Below are positions 11,889-26,474 of a stretch of DNA of 64,000 nucleotides, one piece after another. The notes under the pieces are model-generated. The model saw only the letters and a list, made by a program, of their open reading frames with translations, was not told the origin of the DNA and searched no databases. Source of the stretch: Azadirachta indica (lineage: Eukaryota > Streptophyta > Magnoliopsida > Sapindales > Meliaceae). The translations under genes were made by a program, and so were the position numbers. Location of the stretch: contig CM040447.1 of NCBI GenBank assembly GCA_022749755.1, positions 7,710,545-7,774,544 on the forward strand. Direction: 5' to 3'. The first letter of the stretch is position 1. Each line of letters starts with the position of its first letter.

Positions 11889-12246
11889 CACTAAGGGTTT
11901 GTTTGGTATAATTTTTCAAATACAGTTTTTTAAAGTAGAGTTTTTACCCGTAAAACTTTTATGAGTAGAGTTTTTAACAAAAGTTTATTAATTGTTTGGT
12001 TGTCACAAATGACTTTTGAAAAAATTTGAGTAATTACTTTAATAGATAAATTTTTAATGTTTTATTTTAAAAAAATAATGTCAAATTTTTAAAATAAAGT
12101 AAGAGTATTTTAAATAATTTTACTTTTTGAAAAAGTTGGAAAAGTTTTACTGTTAAAAGTTCAAATTTTGGGCTTCTTTCAATAGAAGAAAAATAACTTT
12201 TTTAATTCTCAAAAACTCTTTTTCATTGTCAACCAAACGACATTAA
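11889..12246. mobile_element. MITE-like element, copy 1
   Basis: The block runs from about AAGGGTTTGTTTGGT to TCAACCAAACGACATT. The two ends are loosely inverted (GTTTGTTTGG against CGTTTGGTTG). It is AT-rich and non-coding inside. The interior motif TTGTCACAAATGACTTTTG and the following 200 bases recur, diverged, at about 40221-40455. Length and structure fit an old hAT- or Mutator-derived MITE. The superfamily is not certain. Confidence 0.5.
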
Positions 12247-12795
12247 AAAATTTAAAAAGGGTTTTTATCATTAAAAAAGTCCTTTTGTCCAATGAAAAAG
12301 TCAAATCAAATGGGTATTAAAATTGGTTAAAGAATTAGTTAAAAGGGTGATTACTCTTTACCCCTGTTTTTACGTCAATATCCCATTACTCTCTTAAATT
12401 TTTCATAATATTTTATCACCCCTTGATTCTTATTTTTCTTTTATTTTATCTTTCAGTTTAATTAATTTACAAACGATAAAATCGAAAATATTAAAAATAT
12501 TAAAGAGTAAAATCAAAATTTAAGAGAGTGATAGAATATTATAAAAAATATAGTTCAATTAATTTATAAATGATAAAATTGAAAATATTAAAAATATTAA
12601 AGAATAAAATCGAAATTTGAAAGAATGATAGAATATTAAAAAAAATATAGAGAGTAATGGAGTATTAACTAAAAAAAGAGGGGACAATGGGCATTCTCCC
12701 AGTTAAAATAATAATGTGTTATATTTCCTGAGGTTTGTTTAATAAAAAATAAAACTTTTCCGTATGGGTAAGCCATTCCTCGTCATCTTTAACCG
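12247..12795. other. AT-rich spacer with internal duplication
   Basis: About 12470-12545 and 12555-12660 are near copies of each other. Both contain AATTTA(C/T)AAA(C/T)GATAAAAT then GAAAATATTAAAAATATTAAAGA, and both end in GATAGAATATTA. This is a diverged tandem duplication of about 85-90 bases. No gene is seen. Confidence 0.55.
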
Positions 12796-12836
12796 TTGAC
12801 CGTAGTCAAATTGCCAATCTCATCATCTACGGTCAA
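12796..12836. promoter_or_regulatory. cluster of three W-box cores upstream of PAT
   Basis: TTGACC at 12796-12801 (+), and GTCAA at 12805-12809 and GGTCAA at 12831-12836 (both minus-strand TTGAC cores), lie within 41 bases about 300 bases before the PAT start codon. WRKY factors bind TTGAC cores and clusters are more informative than single sites. Function here is inferred from motif and position only. Confidence 0.4.
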
Positions 12837-13109
12837 ATTGTCCATCACAAATTAATCCTCCACCGCACCTCCAATCCCTACAGCCCATCCGAATTTATGG
12901 ACCCACAAAATTAGAGCCTACTGTCACTCATACATATATTAATATACACTGAATACAAACCCGTGCCACCACCAACAACAACCCTCTTTTCCAAATTTTT
13001 CCCACCAACCACCAGCTTCGTTTTTCTTTTAAAACGAACACAAGAAATTCCGTTTTTACTGGAAAAAATCCAAACTTCTTACAAAATTTACATAATCTCG
13101 TGTAATTCT

Positions 13110-16841
<3,732 letters not shown>

Positions 16842-18025
16842 TACGGATGTACTATTGCAAAATGTTGATCTTCTATTTTTTCTTGGGATTCAAGATGTGT
16901 ATTATTGTAATATGATTATTTTGAAACAATATCAGGTCGGTCATCTAGGTTCATTTCTTCTTGCTCTCATGTAGCTTTTGGTATGGAGGTTGAAAATATT
17001 CCACATTTCAAATGGGTTATTTATGCAAATAAAATTTCTCATTTCTGTTGATTGGTTGGTTGACTTATGTTCCGCAATTTTATAAAACTTATCTCAATAT
17101 GTCACTTTTTATCTTCCTCGCTAAACAACTCTACCTGTAATCATAGAAAGAAAATAAAATGCCCTTTACTTTTTCTTATAAAAACCTCGATTCCCATTAA
17201 TCCGGTGTGAGTGGACTCCCTAATCTGGTGTGAGCGGGTTTTGAACCTTAAATATTTTTTATTAATCTAAAAGATTTAACCAATTAAATCAACTGGTACA
17301 CGAAATAAAATGCATTCAAATAGTAAGACTCAATAGCATTTTTGTTACAACATTTCTACTATTGCTTTGTATTGAAGCAATCAAGATTCTCTTACGAATA
17401 TCTGAGCTTTTATAAAAGCAAATGCAGATTGATAATGAGTTAATAAATTATAACATAACAAAAAGTTAAATTTCTATCAACAAACACGTATGTTAAAAGA
17501 GCCGTCAAAATACCGGTAAATTTGGATCAGGAGAAAAGAAAGATGTCTTTTAAGGAAGCTATTAGAAGCAAAAGTATTCTCCAAAAATGAGGAAGTTGTC
17601 ATTATTCCAGGGCAGGAATATTAAAATGTTCCAAGGTATCTTTCTTCTGAAGCAAATCAGAATTAAGTTATGTAAAGATATCATCAGGGCATCAATTCAA
17701 TTTCCCAGTTGAGGAAAGTTTGCTTCAGAGATTCCCACATATTCAGGATTGGCAAAGAAAGCTGAAACTTCACCAAAAGGTTTGTTTAGCCGAAAGTTTT
17801 CTACCCTGAAAGTAAACAAGAGACAGAAGTGGAGGAAATCTATTTCTTGCCAGGCAACAATATTCCTGCATCCCTGGAATTGCCTTTGCTTTGCATACAC
17901 TTGAACTACAAGAAATTCAAACTTCATGCGGAAAGAATTCTCTTCTTGCACTAATTATATACATAATGTCCTGGACAATCCCCTGGAAAACTACCAAAAT
18001 CCTGAAGCAAGAAAAACAGGTGAAA
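16842..18025. other. PAT 3' flank and NEN4-like 5' flank
   Basis: The left part should hold the PAT 3' UTR. A diverged direct repeat lies at about 17190-17246: AATCCGGTGTGAGTGG, then AATCTGGTGTGAGCGG. The less AT-rich stretch 17690-18025 is probably the leader and promoter of the following exonuclease gene. A minus-strand frame there is discussed among rejected items. Confidence 0.5.
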
Positions 18026-19784
18026 ATGGAGGCACTTGGCACTGCAGAAATTGTGTTCTTTGACCTGGAAACAACAGTGCCAAGAAAACCAGGACAGCGG
18101 TTCTGGGTGCTGGAATTCGGAGCAATTGTGGTGTGTCCAAGGAAGCTTGTGGAGCTTGAGAGCTACTGCACACTGATAAAGCCGAAGGACTTGTCCGCTG
18201 TTGCCCTGAAGTCCACCAGAAGTGACGGGATAACGCGAGAAGCTGTGGAAAATGCACCGGAGTTTGAGGAAGTTGCTGATGAAATCTTCAGGATTTTGAA
18301 TGGAAGAGTTTGGGCGGGGCATAATATACAGAGGTTTGACTGTGCGAGAATCAAAGAGGCTTTTGCTGAAATTGGAAAGCCTGCTCCTGTGCCTCTCGGG
18401 ATGATTGATTCTTTGGGAGTCTTGACTGCTAAATTTGGCAGAAGAGCTGGGAATATGAAGGTATTTAGCAAACTGGAAACACTTCTTCGCAACAATTTTC
18501 TACTCTTAGCGTTATATAAAGTCATTCTTTCTTGTATAAGGCTGTATTTTTTCATAATATGGATCAACAATCTTTTGATTGTTTGCGTGTAGAATTGCTG
18601 GTTCAACATTTGGACGTTCGCTAGAGAGAATTCTTTTAACTTAGCTACAATTCTTCTCTCCTGCAGATGTTGCACTTTTAAAACGCGAATTTTCATTTAA
18701 ACATGGTTGTTTTACAGTAAATCAGCATTTTATAAAATACAGACGTTTGCACCTGAAAATTTCTAATGTTGTTTTATATATATAAAATACTCATAGCTTC
18801 TAAAATTCTTTTCATTAAGTTTTATTTCTTTGGAGACTCAGTGCAATTTTCTTTCATTTTTTTCTCCATCCAAATTAAAACTGCGGACTTTCTTTGCATA
18901 TGTTTAGATGGCTACATTGGCTTCTTACTTTGGGTTGGGGCAGCAAAAACACAGAAGTCTTGATGACGTTCGGATGAATTTGGAGGTCCTGAAGCACTGT
19001 GCAACTGTGCTGTTCCTGGTATTATATTAAACCTTTAGCTTAATTAAACTACTTCACGTGAGCAGCATATATAGCTCTCATCATAAAAAATCTGTTGAAC
19101 TAAGTTTTCTAGCTGATTTGTATCATACACATATATGTGGTAATGAACAGGAATCAAGCCTCCCAAATATATTGAATAGCAAGTGGCCAAATAGTTCTCT
19201 TACAATGACAACAAGAAGTAGAAGCAATGGAAAATTGCCATGCAGGGAAGAAACAAGAAGAAAATCTCCACCTACTTCTCTTGCTCTTGGACACCAAAGA
19301 ACAGTTCCCTACACTAGAGGAAGCTTGGGAAAGGTTTGAAATTTACAAATTTTATCATGCTATCTTATTACGTGCAAATATTTAATTTTGGAGATGATAA
19401 CATTCAGGTCCCTGTGTTTGTATATTGTTACATATAATACATATTTTTTTCATTTATAACAAATAAGTCCACATTTAATAACATTTAGGTCCCTAGTTTT
19501 TTTATATGTTACAAATGAAAATATACGTTTTCTAAACAAATAAGTCCATAACTTAATAAAAAAATTATTTACACATTTGCATATGAACGTCCGTACTATA
19601 GAAAAAATATATACATGCATGGTCTATATTTATATTTATATTTATTATACTTCCTAACAATGAAATTTTATTTATTTATGGGAAATAACAGGTGACAGAA
19701 AGTGTGAAGAATCTACTGTGTAAATCTCAAGGAAACCAGCCTCTTAACACTTTACTGAAGCACTCTCATTCACTTCTTCGATGA
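18026..19784 (+). CDS. NEN4: NEN4-like DEDDh exonuclease
   Basis: Four exons, 18026-18460, 18908-19018, 19151-19333 and 19692-19784, encode 273 residues. Phases are all zero and splice sites are GT-AG. The N-terminal 180 residues are a DnaQ-like 3'-5' exonuclease domain: Exo I FFDLETT with Asp13 and Glu15, Exo II AGHNIQRFD with Asp105, and Exo III HRSLDD with His160 and Asp165. All four acidic residues and the catalytic histidine are present, so it should be active. The C-terminal 90 residues are polar and lack a known domain. NEN proteins act downstream of NAC45/NAC86 in enucleation of phloem sieve elements. NEN4 is the family member I judge nearest, by domain layout and by gene neighbourhood. 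An in-frame ATG 45 codons upstream lacks support because the DEDD domain starts right after 18026. Confidence 0.85.
19392..19565. repeat. dispersed repeat, two tandem copies
   Basis: Two adjacent units of about 85 bases start GATAACATTCAGGTCCCTGT and AATAACATTTAGGTCCCTAG, and each contains AACAAATAAGTCC. The same signature appears at about 37531, 46353 and 59257. The copies here lie in the last intron of the NEN4-like gene. Confidence 0.6.
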
Positions 19785-22621
19785 TCGATGAATAAGAACA
19801 CATTGTATTGCAAATTACATATTCTTGTTCATCGATCGATCTTTCTGCTATTGGATCGGTATTTGGAGGATGCATGTGAAATCAGTTTACTTGAATCCAT
19901 GCATTCATCGTTGAAGAGATTTCATTGATTAATTAAGGTGAAGAAGAATTCTTGAAAAATTTGCTTTACGAAGTTCAAAGATCAGGCCCAGGGCATGCAG
20001 TTCTTGATCAGCTGGTTTGCTTTAATTGATCCATGAAATCCAATACAATTTGCAGGAATGATTTGATCATCATTATTTGATTCTTTTATTCAGGTATATA
20101 TAATAATTATTCTCTATCAGCCATTTGTACATGATAAAAATAAATAATCACAGCAATTAATGGACAATCTTATGATATTGTTGTTCAGAAATATGGAAAA
20201 TTTGATTCAGTCTTTCTCCTAAATTTTAAAATTTTGTAATAAATTTTCTCTTAATTCATCAGAAATCTCTTTTAAACCTTCATAAATTTTATTGTAAGGA
20301 AACCTTTCTTTTAAGAGAAGTTGTTAAAATTTGAATCACGTTATGGAAGAGAAATTTGATATAAATATTTAAAAACTAATACTTTAGTTATCATGTTCAT
20401 ATAATTAATGATTAATAGAAACTCTATAATTAAGAAATAAATATAATTTATAAGGGTATTTTAAAATTACATCTGAATAAACCTATTTAAGTTTTAGATT
20501 TCAAGGTTAAGTTAAAAATTTTAGTTGAATTTTATTTAGACATAATTATAAGGTTCTAGTGTTAAAACTGAAAAATAAATATATAAAACATTCCAAGACA
20601 GTAACATAAAAAAGTTAAAAATATATATATAGATATATAAGCTACACTTTTTCAAAAGAAAAGTATAGATAACTTGTAGATTGATGTATACATGTAATCG
20701 AATTCTACTTCCTAAATTTTCTTTTTGCAAATACTGTTTAAATTTATCTAGAATAAAACTAAATAGTATATATGAACTTTGTCGTTGACTTGTGCTCATA
20801 ATTAATCATAGAAAAAAAGACGCAGTGACAACCAAAAGATCACAAAATGATTATATATATATATATAGAGAACAGCATTAAGATATTATTATTCAGCATA
20901 ACTAATAATGGTTGCTATTTTAATTTAATGAAAGTGGAAAAATAATTCCAACTTTCTAAGCATTTTCATAGGATTTGATTGAAAGTAGAAATAGGTGGTG
21001 GCCAAGGTTTACTCTCCACTCACCTCCAAAACGAATTAATTATTTAGGAACAATGAACCTGGACACTCTTTTCCTTTTTTCTTTCTTTTTTTTTTTTTTT
21101 GGCTTTTCATGAATATTGCAACAAAAGAAAAATTAAACTCCTAGCTAATTGAATTAATTATATTTCAACTAGATTTGAATAGTATAGAATTTTCTTTGTT
21201 TCCTAATCAATGCCTATAATAGCTCTAGCAGATAATATATAATCAATTCAAAGCACTAATGAACATTCAATTAATGGGCAAAATTTCTCTCAACAATCAA
21301 CCTTCTTTTCTTTATGCTTAATTCTTTGTTTTTGTGATTTGATCTAATGATCATAACTAGGTTTAAATATGGGATATTAAAACTGGGGTGATAAAGTTTT
21401 TAATTGTGTAGTACTATTAATTAAAGAGAGATTTATTTGAGATAAAATAATCAAGAGATCCTATTATATGTATAATATATGTACAATGAATCATGATCAT
21501 CTCTTAATATATATAAACAAACTACATTTTAACTGCTGAAGATATTTAATTATGTAAGGTTAAGATTGACTGTTTTATTATGTTTTTATTTATTTATTAA
21601 TTAACTAAAAAATTACACAAATATATTTACTCCCAAAAATTTACCAGAGAAATGTGATGAAATATCCAATAATGAATGAACTTAATTAAAAATAAATAAA
21701 TTGTGCTGTATGCATTAATTTAGCATGCACATATATACTTTTAACATAATTAATTAATTTTAAAGCTCAATTATAAGAATGAATTTATAATTATGCAATG
21801 TCTGTAGCTCTCCAAGAGCCTATGTGGGATTTGATTATTGAAAGTAGTGGAAAAATGGAAGCATGTTCTCCCCACTAAGATGCTAAAAGGAATGAAACTT
21901 AAGAAACATTGAACCTAGACACTCTTAACTTGGAATATAGTAACCACAACTATTGAGTGAAATAATTAATTTTTGAAAATATTAGTTCCTAATTATTATA
22001 TGAGGAATAACATTCCTCATAACTATTCACAATACATATATGTCAAATAATTCAAACCTCTATAATTTAAAAAAATAATAGTGGGAACAAATTTTTACAG
22101 AAATTAATGTCTCACGTGTGTTTTTTTTTTTTATTTTTATGAAAAGTATAAGACATATAATAATAACATAACATCACTATATCAGTTTGTATATACAGTA
22201 ATATTTTTTGAGAATGTATTTTGTAGGAGCTAATAATACATAAAAGAATACAATTCTTTGTAATTATACAGCTGGAAAAGTTACTCGATAGTAGCATCAT
22301 AACATATATGATTGATTTTGAGTCTTGATATCTGAATTTAGAATATTTAAACTATGTTATAATGGACTTAATCTACAACGATTCCATAAATCTCTGACCC
22401 GAAAAATATTGATATAGAATTAGAGGAAAAGAGAACATCCACAGCTTGACATCACAAAAGGAAAAATACTTTTTAAAAGTATTTTACATATCATCGCCAA
22501 TGAAAAGTCCACGTTTTATTCTGTGTCCCATCATATGTAAACATTATTTATTAAGGGACTTTTGACAATTGGCAAAGAGACAAGCAAATTAAAAACAACT
22601 AAAGTACAAAAACGGCAACAC
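19785..22621. other. intergenic DNA between convergent genes
   Basis: This holds the 3' flanks of the NEN4-like gene (+) and the sulfate transporter (-). Two diverged blocks around 20930-21080 and 21800-21930 share GGATTTGATT(G/A), a GAAAGTAG motif, and AATGAACCTGGACACTCTT or CATTGAACCTAGACACTCTT. They are two copies of one old repeat about 860 bases apart. A minus-strand frame at 20536-20799 is AT-rich and unconvincing. Confidence 0.6.
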
Positions 22622-25600
22622 TTAAATGGTAGCCATTTCACTACCAAGACATGAATCCATGGCTTCGCTGACAGTCAGAAAGATCCTTCCTCTGATTTTC
22701 TCCACAAAGTTTGCCAACTTTAGCTTGTGAATCACTTGCCATTTTGGGTTGGCAATTGCTAGCTGGGAGACAACAAAGAAGAGTTTAAAAAATTAACAAA
22801 TATATAAATGGAAATGTTTGCAATGTAGATTTGGTATAAATCAGTATTGTTTTGGATTAAAACAATACCGTTTTTGTAGCAAAATAATGTTGTATAGATA
22901 TAAACAATATTGATTACATCTACACCTAAAAGGTTATATATATCTATGATATTCCAAAACTAAACTGTCAGAATCTTACCTCAGTGCCACTAGAATGAAG
23001 AATTTTGTGCAGTTCTTCTAGAGAAGCAATTCCCGATGTATCAATGTTCATCAAGTCTATAACATGACAAAAAAAATTACTACTAAAGAAAATTAAAATT
23101 TTCTACCCTTAACATTAAGCTTACTTACTGTACTTTCTTAACATGAAAATTATAACTTACTTGACATGTCAAGGAGTACAAGTTCGATATTCTTTTGAGC
23201 CTTTTGTTGATCGTCTTCTTGCTCTTCTTCAGCTATCCATCTCATAATCCTTAAACAAAGGAGAATTTATAAGTTAAATTACTCTTTTTTCAGACGCATT
23301 CGACGAGAAATTCTCGGGGATGTCGAGAATTTGTAATCCTCAACAAGTTAGCAAGTTACCTTTCTCTAACGGAATTGGCATTTGCAAAACAAAGCAAGGC
23401 AGATTTGACACGAATTATGAGGATTCCAGGAGTCTTAACAGCCATAGGATACTGATCCACATCACAAAACAAATCAGTTCCAGGAAGTTTTCCAAGCTTT
23501 TCTGTGCCTGGTTGAATTGAGATCAGAATGATCTTTGCAAATGATATTGTTACCTGCGATACAAAACTCATATTTCACCACTTCAAACGTAAATGACTAT
23601 TGTAAATAACAATTCGAGAGTCAATTCATTGATATAAGTGAAGGAGAATTTTCAAACGCAAATCTCTAACTCTAACTTTGATGTTCTATTATAGTTAGGG
23701 CGAATTTGGTTTTGTTGTCTTCCACCGACTTTCAAAAAGAAAGTTAAAAAATGTGTTTAGTAACACTAATTTTTTGCAAGACTCATTTATTTTTCTCTCA
23801 CATATTTGATATTTAGAGATTTTATGTTATGGTAATGGTGACTTCAAATCCATAATATTTTAATCTCAAACTTATCCCTTTATTGCTTGATCAAAATATT
23901 TAAATAGGTCTAATTATAGTGAATAAAAGATCAAAATAAATTTATCGAAATAAATGATCCGTGGGATTTCAAACGCAAATCTTTAACTCTTAAGGCCATG
24001 TTAATTTATCTCTTGACTTAAAAGTTTGAACGGGGTTTAGTATTAGTATTTAAGATTTAATGGAGAAAAATGTTACCGCGACTAGAAGACCGATCTCTAC
24101 TGAGACGAACAATACACCAAAGAAGGCTCCAATGCAGGCAAGGAAATCTAGCTTGTCAATTTTCCAAATATTGTAAACTTCTTTCAGATCTATGAGCCCT
24201 GGAAGAGCAGAAATAATAACAGAAGCAAGAATTGCCATGGGAGTATAATACAAGAGCCTGGTGAAGAATTCCAATGAAATGAACACTGTAATGGCCATCA
24301 CAATATTTGACACTGTGCTTTCACAGCCGGCACTGAAATTTACAGCAGTGCGTGAGAAAGAACCTGAAAATAATGAAGAATTATTAGTACTAGAAAATGC
24401 AGATATTTCAATGTAAAATTTATTAGAAAGGATGGAAACAATGAAGGAAGATTATTTACCAGTTGCTACATAGCAAGAAGTGCAGGATCCTACAATGTTC
24501 ATGAATCCCATAGCAACCATTTCCTTGTTTCCATCAAGGTGGTATCCTTTTATTGATGCGAAAGATCGACCTACTGCAATTGCTTCCTGCAATCGTCAAG
24601 AAAATAACACAATAAGATCAAAATTGATTGTGATACATATTAATTTTGCATATAATATCTATATATAGGTAAGACGTGAGAGTTTAAACACCAGATCTTG
24701 ACTCTGATATCATGTTAGAGAATTTACTTGACTAAAAATTTAAACTGACAAGTATGTATGGAATATCCATCAATATTTGTCAAGTTTTAGAGTTTTTTTG
24801 TAGAGGGTTTGAATAGTTAATGAAACTGGTACTTACAGTGAGAGCAACAACGGCAACAACAAAACCAATTTTCGCAACTTCTCCAATATGCTTTCCATGG
24901 AATTGTAATTGATGAACTGAGCTTGGATTTAAGCCTCCGTCGATGTGTTTCACTATCTTTACTCCATGTTTATCAGCTCTTGTCAGGAAAACAATGAGAG
25001 TTGATAAAATTACAGATAATAGTGGAGCAATTGCTGGCAACCAGAAGAGTTTCCTGTTCCTCTTTCCCTGAGAAAATCAGAAATTAATTTTTGAGAGAAA
25101 ATTTGATGAAGTTATCTGTATTTCTCTCCCGGAAAAAATGGATGGTCTAGTCTTACCAGATATCTGGTAATTAGAATGAAAGTCAGGAATGAACCTCCAA
25201 GGATAAAATTCTGAGGCTTCCACTGCCACGGGTGAAAAACAATTGATAAATCAATTTTGTATGTTAACTTCTGAGAAGACAAATTTATTAAAAAGGATAG
25301 GAGAATTACAGAATGATGAACTGATTTCCAGACAGCATTGAGAACAGAGATAACATCAGTCTTGTTTGTGGAGTAAGAAATTCCAAGCAAGCCCTTCAGT
25401 TGTTGAAGGCCAATAACAATGGCGGCGCCAGCTACAAACCCAACAATGGCAGCATGTGACAGAATATCCGCGAGGAATCCCAACCTGTTAAATCAAGAAA
25501 CGAAAAATTGATTTATAGTTGAAAGATGTATGAACTGACTAAAAAAGGCAGGCGAAAATGACAAGACCTTAACAGCCCGAAAGAAGCCTGGAAAATCCCC

Positions 25601-26327
25601 GCGAAAAAAGTTGCAGTGAGCACATGGTTTCTGTAAGCAATTGGTTTAGCCACAGGATCCTCCACGTTTTGCATCATGGAAGATATGAGCAGCGAAACAA
25701 CAGCAACTGGTCCAATTGCTATCTCTCTTGAAGTTCCCATTACAGCATAAATAAGAGGTGGGACAACACTTGTATCTGAGCAAAAATTTTCACAACAATC
25801 TGTATTAATCACAACATACAAAAGTTTGACAATTTCTTCAGGATTTTGTCATTTGAATCAGAACTTACAGAGTCCATACTGAGGATCAAGCTTTGCCAAG
25901 GTCGCATAGCCAATACTCTACAGGAAACAGAAGAAGTGATTGTAATTTGTGCGCTATGAAAGATTGTTTCATGCAAATTAACGTCTGTTTGATTAATTAC
26001 CTGTGGAATGCAGAGACTGGCAAGGGTTAAACCTGCCATTAAATCATTCTTAAATTTTGTTGCTTTGTAGTTTCTGCACCAATGAAGAATTGGAAACATT
26101 TCCAGCATAAATGAAACCAAATGCTTTGCTCCAGGCTCATTTTTTAACTTCTTTCTCTGAGGTAAAAAAGTTTCCTTCACAGAATCTGCAAGTTCTTGCC
26201 AGAGACTTGGAGGCTTGGGGGCATTGAGAACCCACTGAGCTCTTTCATTTTGGCTTTTATTCTGCTCAAGGTCAAGAGTTTCTTGCACATTAATGGAGGA
26301 TTCCTTGTCCTGATTTGCAGAAGCCAT
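22622..26327 (-). CDS. SULTR2;1: low-affinity sulfate transporter, SULTR2;1 type
   Basis: Twelve exons on the minus strand give 656 codons: 26327-26001, 25917-25869, 25775-25568, 25484-25310, 25222-25157, 25067-24837, 24586-24460, 24363-24077, 23553-23360, 23249-23161, 23056-22980 and 22762-22622. The protein is a SLC26/SulP proton-sulfate symporter, which in the SULTR2 group moves sulfate through vascular tissue. The signature block around [17 protein letters not shown] is complete across the exon 1-3 junctions, followed by about a dozen hydrophobic helices. A C-terminal STAS domain follows, with [15 protein letters not shown] carrying the conserved D(T/S)SG. Blocks such as [21 protein letters not shown], in its first 20 residues, and [16 protein letters not shown] resemble Arabidopsis SULTR2;1 rather than groups 1, 3 or 4. 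The N-terminal 25 residues before the family core are variable. The leader carries a miR395 site and a short upstream frame. Confidence 0.93.
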
Positions 26328-26346
26328 GGATGATTGGATATTGAAT

Positions 26347-26367
26347 TTGAAGTGTTTGGGAGAACTT
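26347..26367 (-). promoter_or_regulatory. miR395 target site in the SULTR2;1 leader
   Basis: The plus strand here reads TGAAGTGTTTGGG, then AGAACTT, which is miR395 itself but for three positions. The transcript (minus strand) is therefore complementary to miR395 across positions 2-14 without a break. It has one G:U pair at position 15 and mismatches only at the two outermost bases. Sulfate starvation induces miR395, which cleaves SULTR2;1 and ATP sulfurylase mRNAs. The site lies 20 bases 5' of the start codon. Cleavage would fall between the bases pairing with positions 10 and 11. Confidence 0.9.
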
Positions 26368-26394
26368 GGGGAGAAAATTCTCTGAGTGTTTCTC

Positions 26395-26412
26395 TCAAGG
26401 AGTTGTGAGCAT
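26395..26412 (-). promoter_or_regulatory. short upstream reading frame in the SULTR2;1 leader
   Basis: ATG to TGA encodes five residues (MLTTP). It lies 68 bases before the main ATG and ends 27 bases before the miR395 site. If the TATA box at 26469 is used, the transcript includes it. A uORF could lower translation of the transporter. This is inferred from position only. Confidence 0.45.
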
Positions 26413-26468
26413 CTGAGTAGAAAGATTTAATGGGTTGATGCTGAAGTTGCTAGGAGAATTTTGGCATC

Positions 26469-26474
26469 TTTATA
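26469..26474 (-). promoter_or_regulatory. TATA box of the SULTR2;1 gene
   Basis: The minus strand reads GGATATAAAG. A start site about 30 bases downstream (near 26440) gives a leader of about 110 bases that contains both the upstream frame and the miR395 site. Confidence 0.5.

Noticed and set aside
17697..17951. 84-codon minus-strand frame before the NEN4-like gene, with an acceptor-like site and the tail PFGEVSAFFANPEYVGISEA
   Set aside because: Any upstream exons would have to lie antisense through the exonuclease gene. I recognise no family, and the stretch fits the exonuclease leader and promoter.
26177..26398. 73-codon minus-strand frame containing QVLPNTSNS as an alternative start of the sulfate transporter
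   Set aside because: It has no ATG (it opens from TTG) and runs out of frame with the transporter. The peptide resemblance is explained by the miR395 site.
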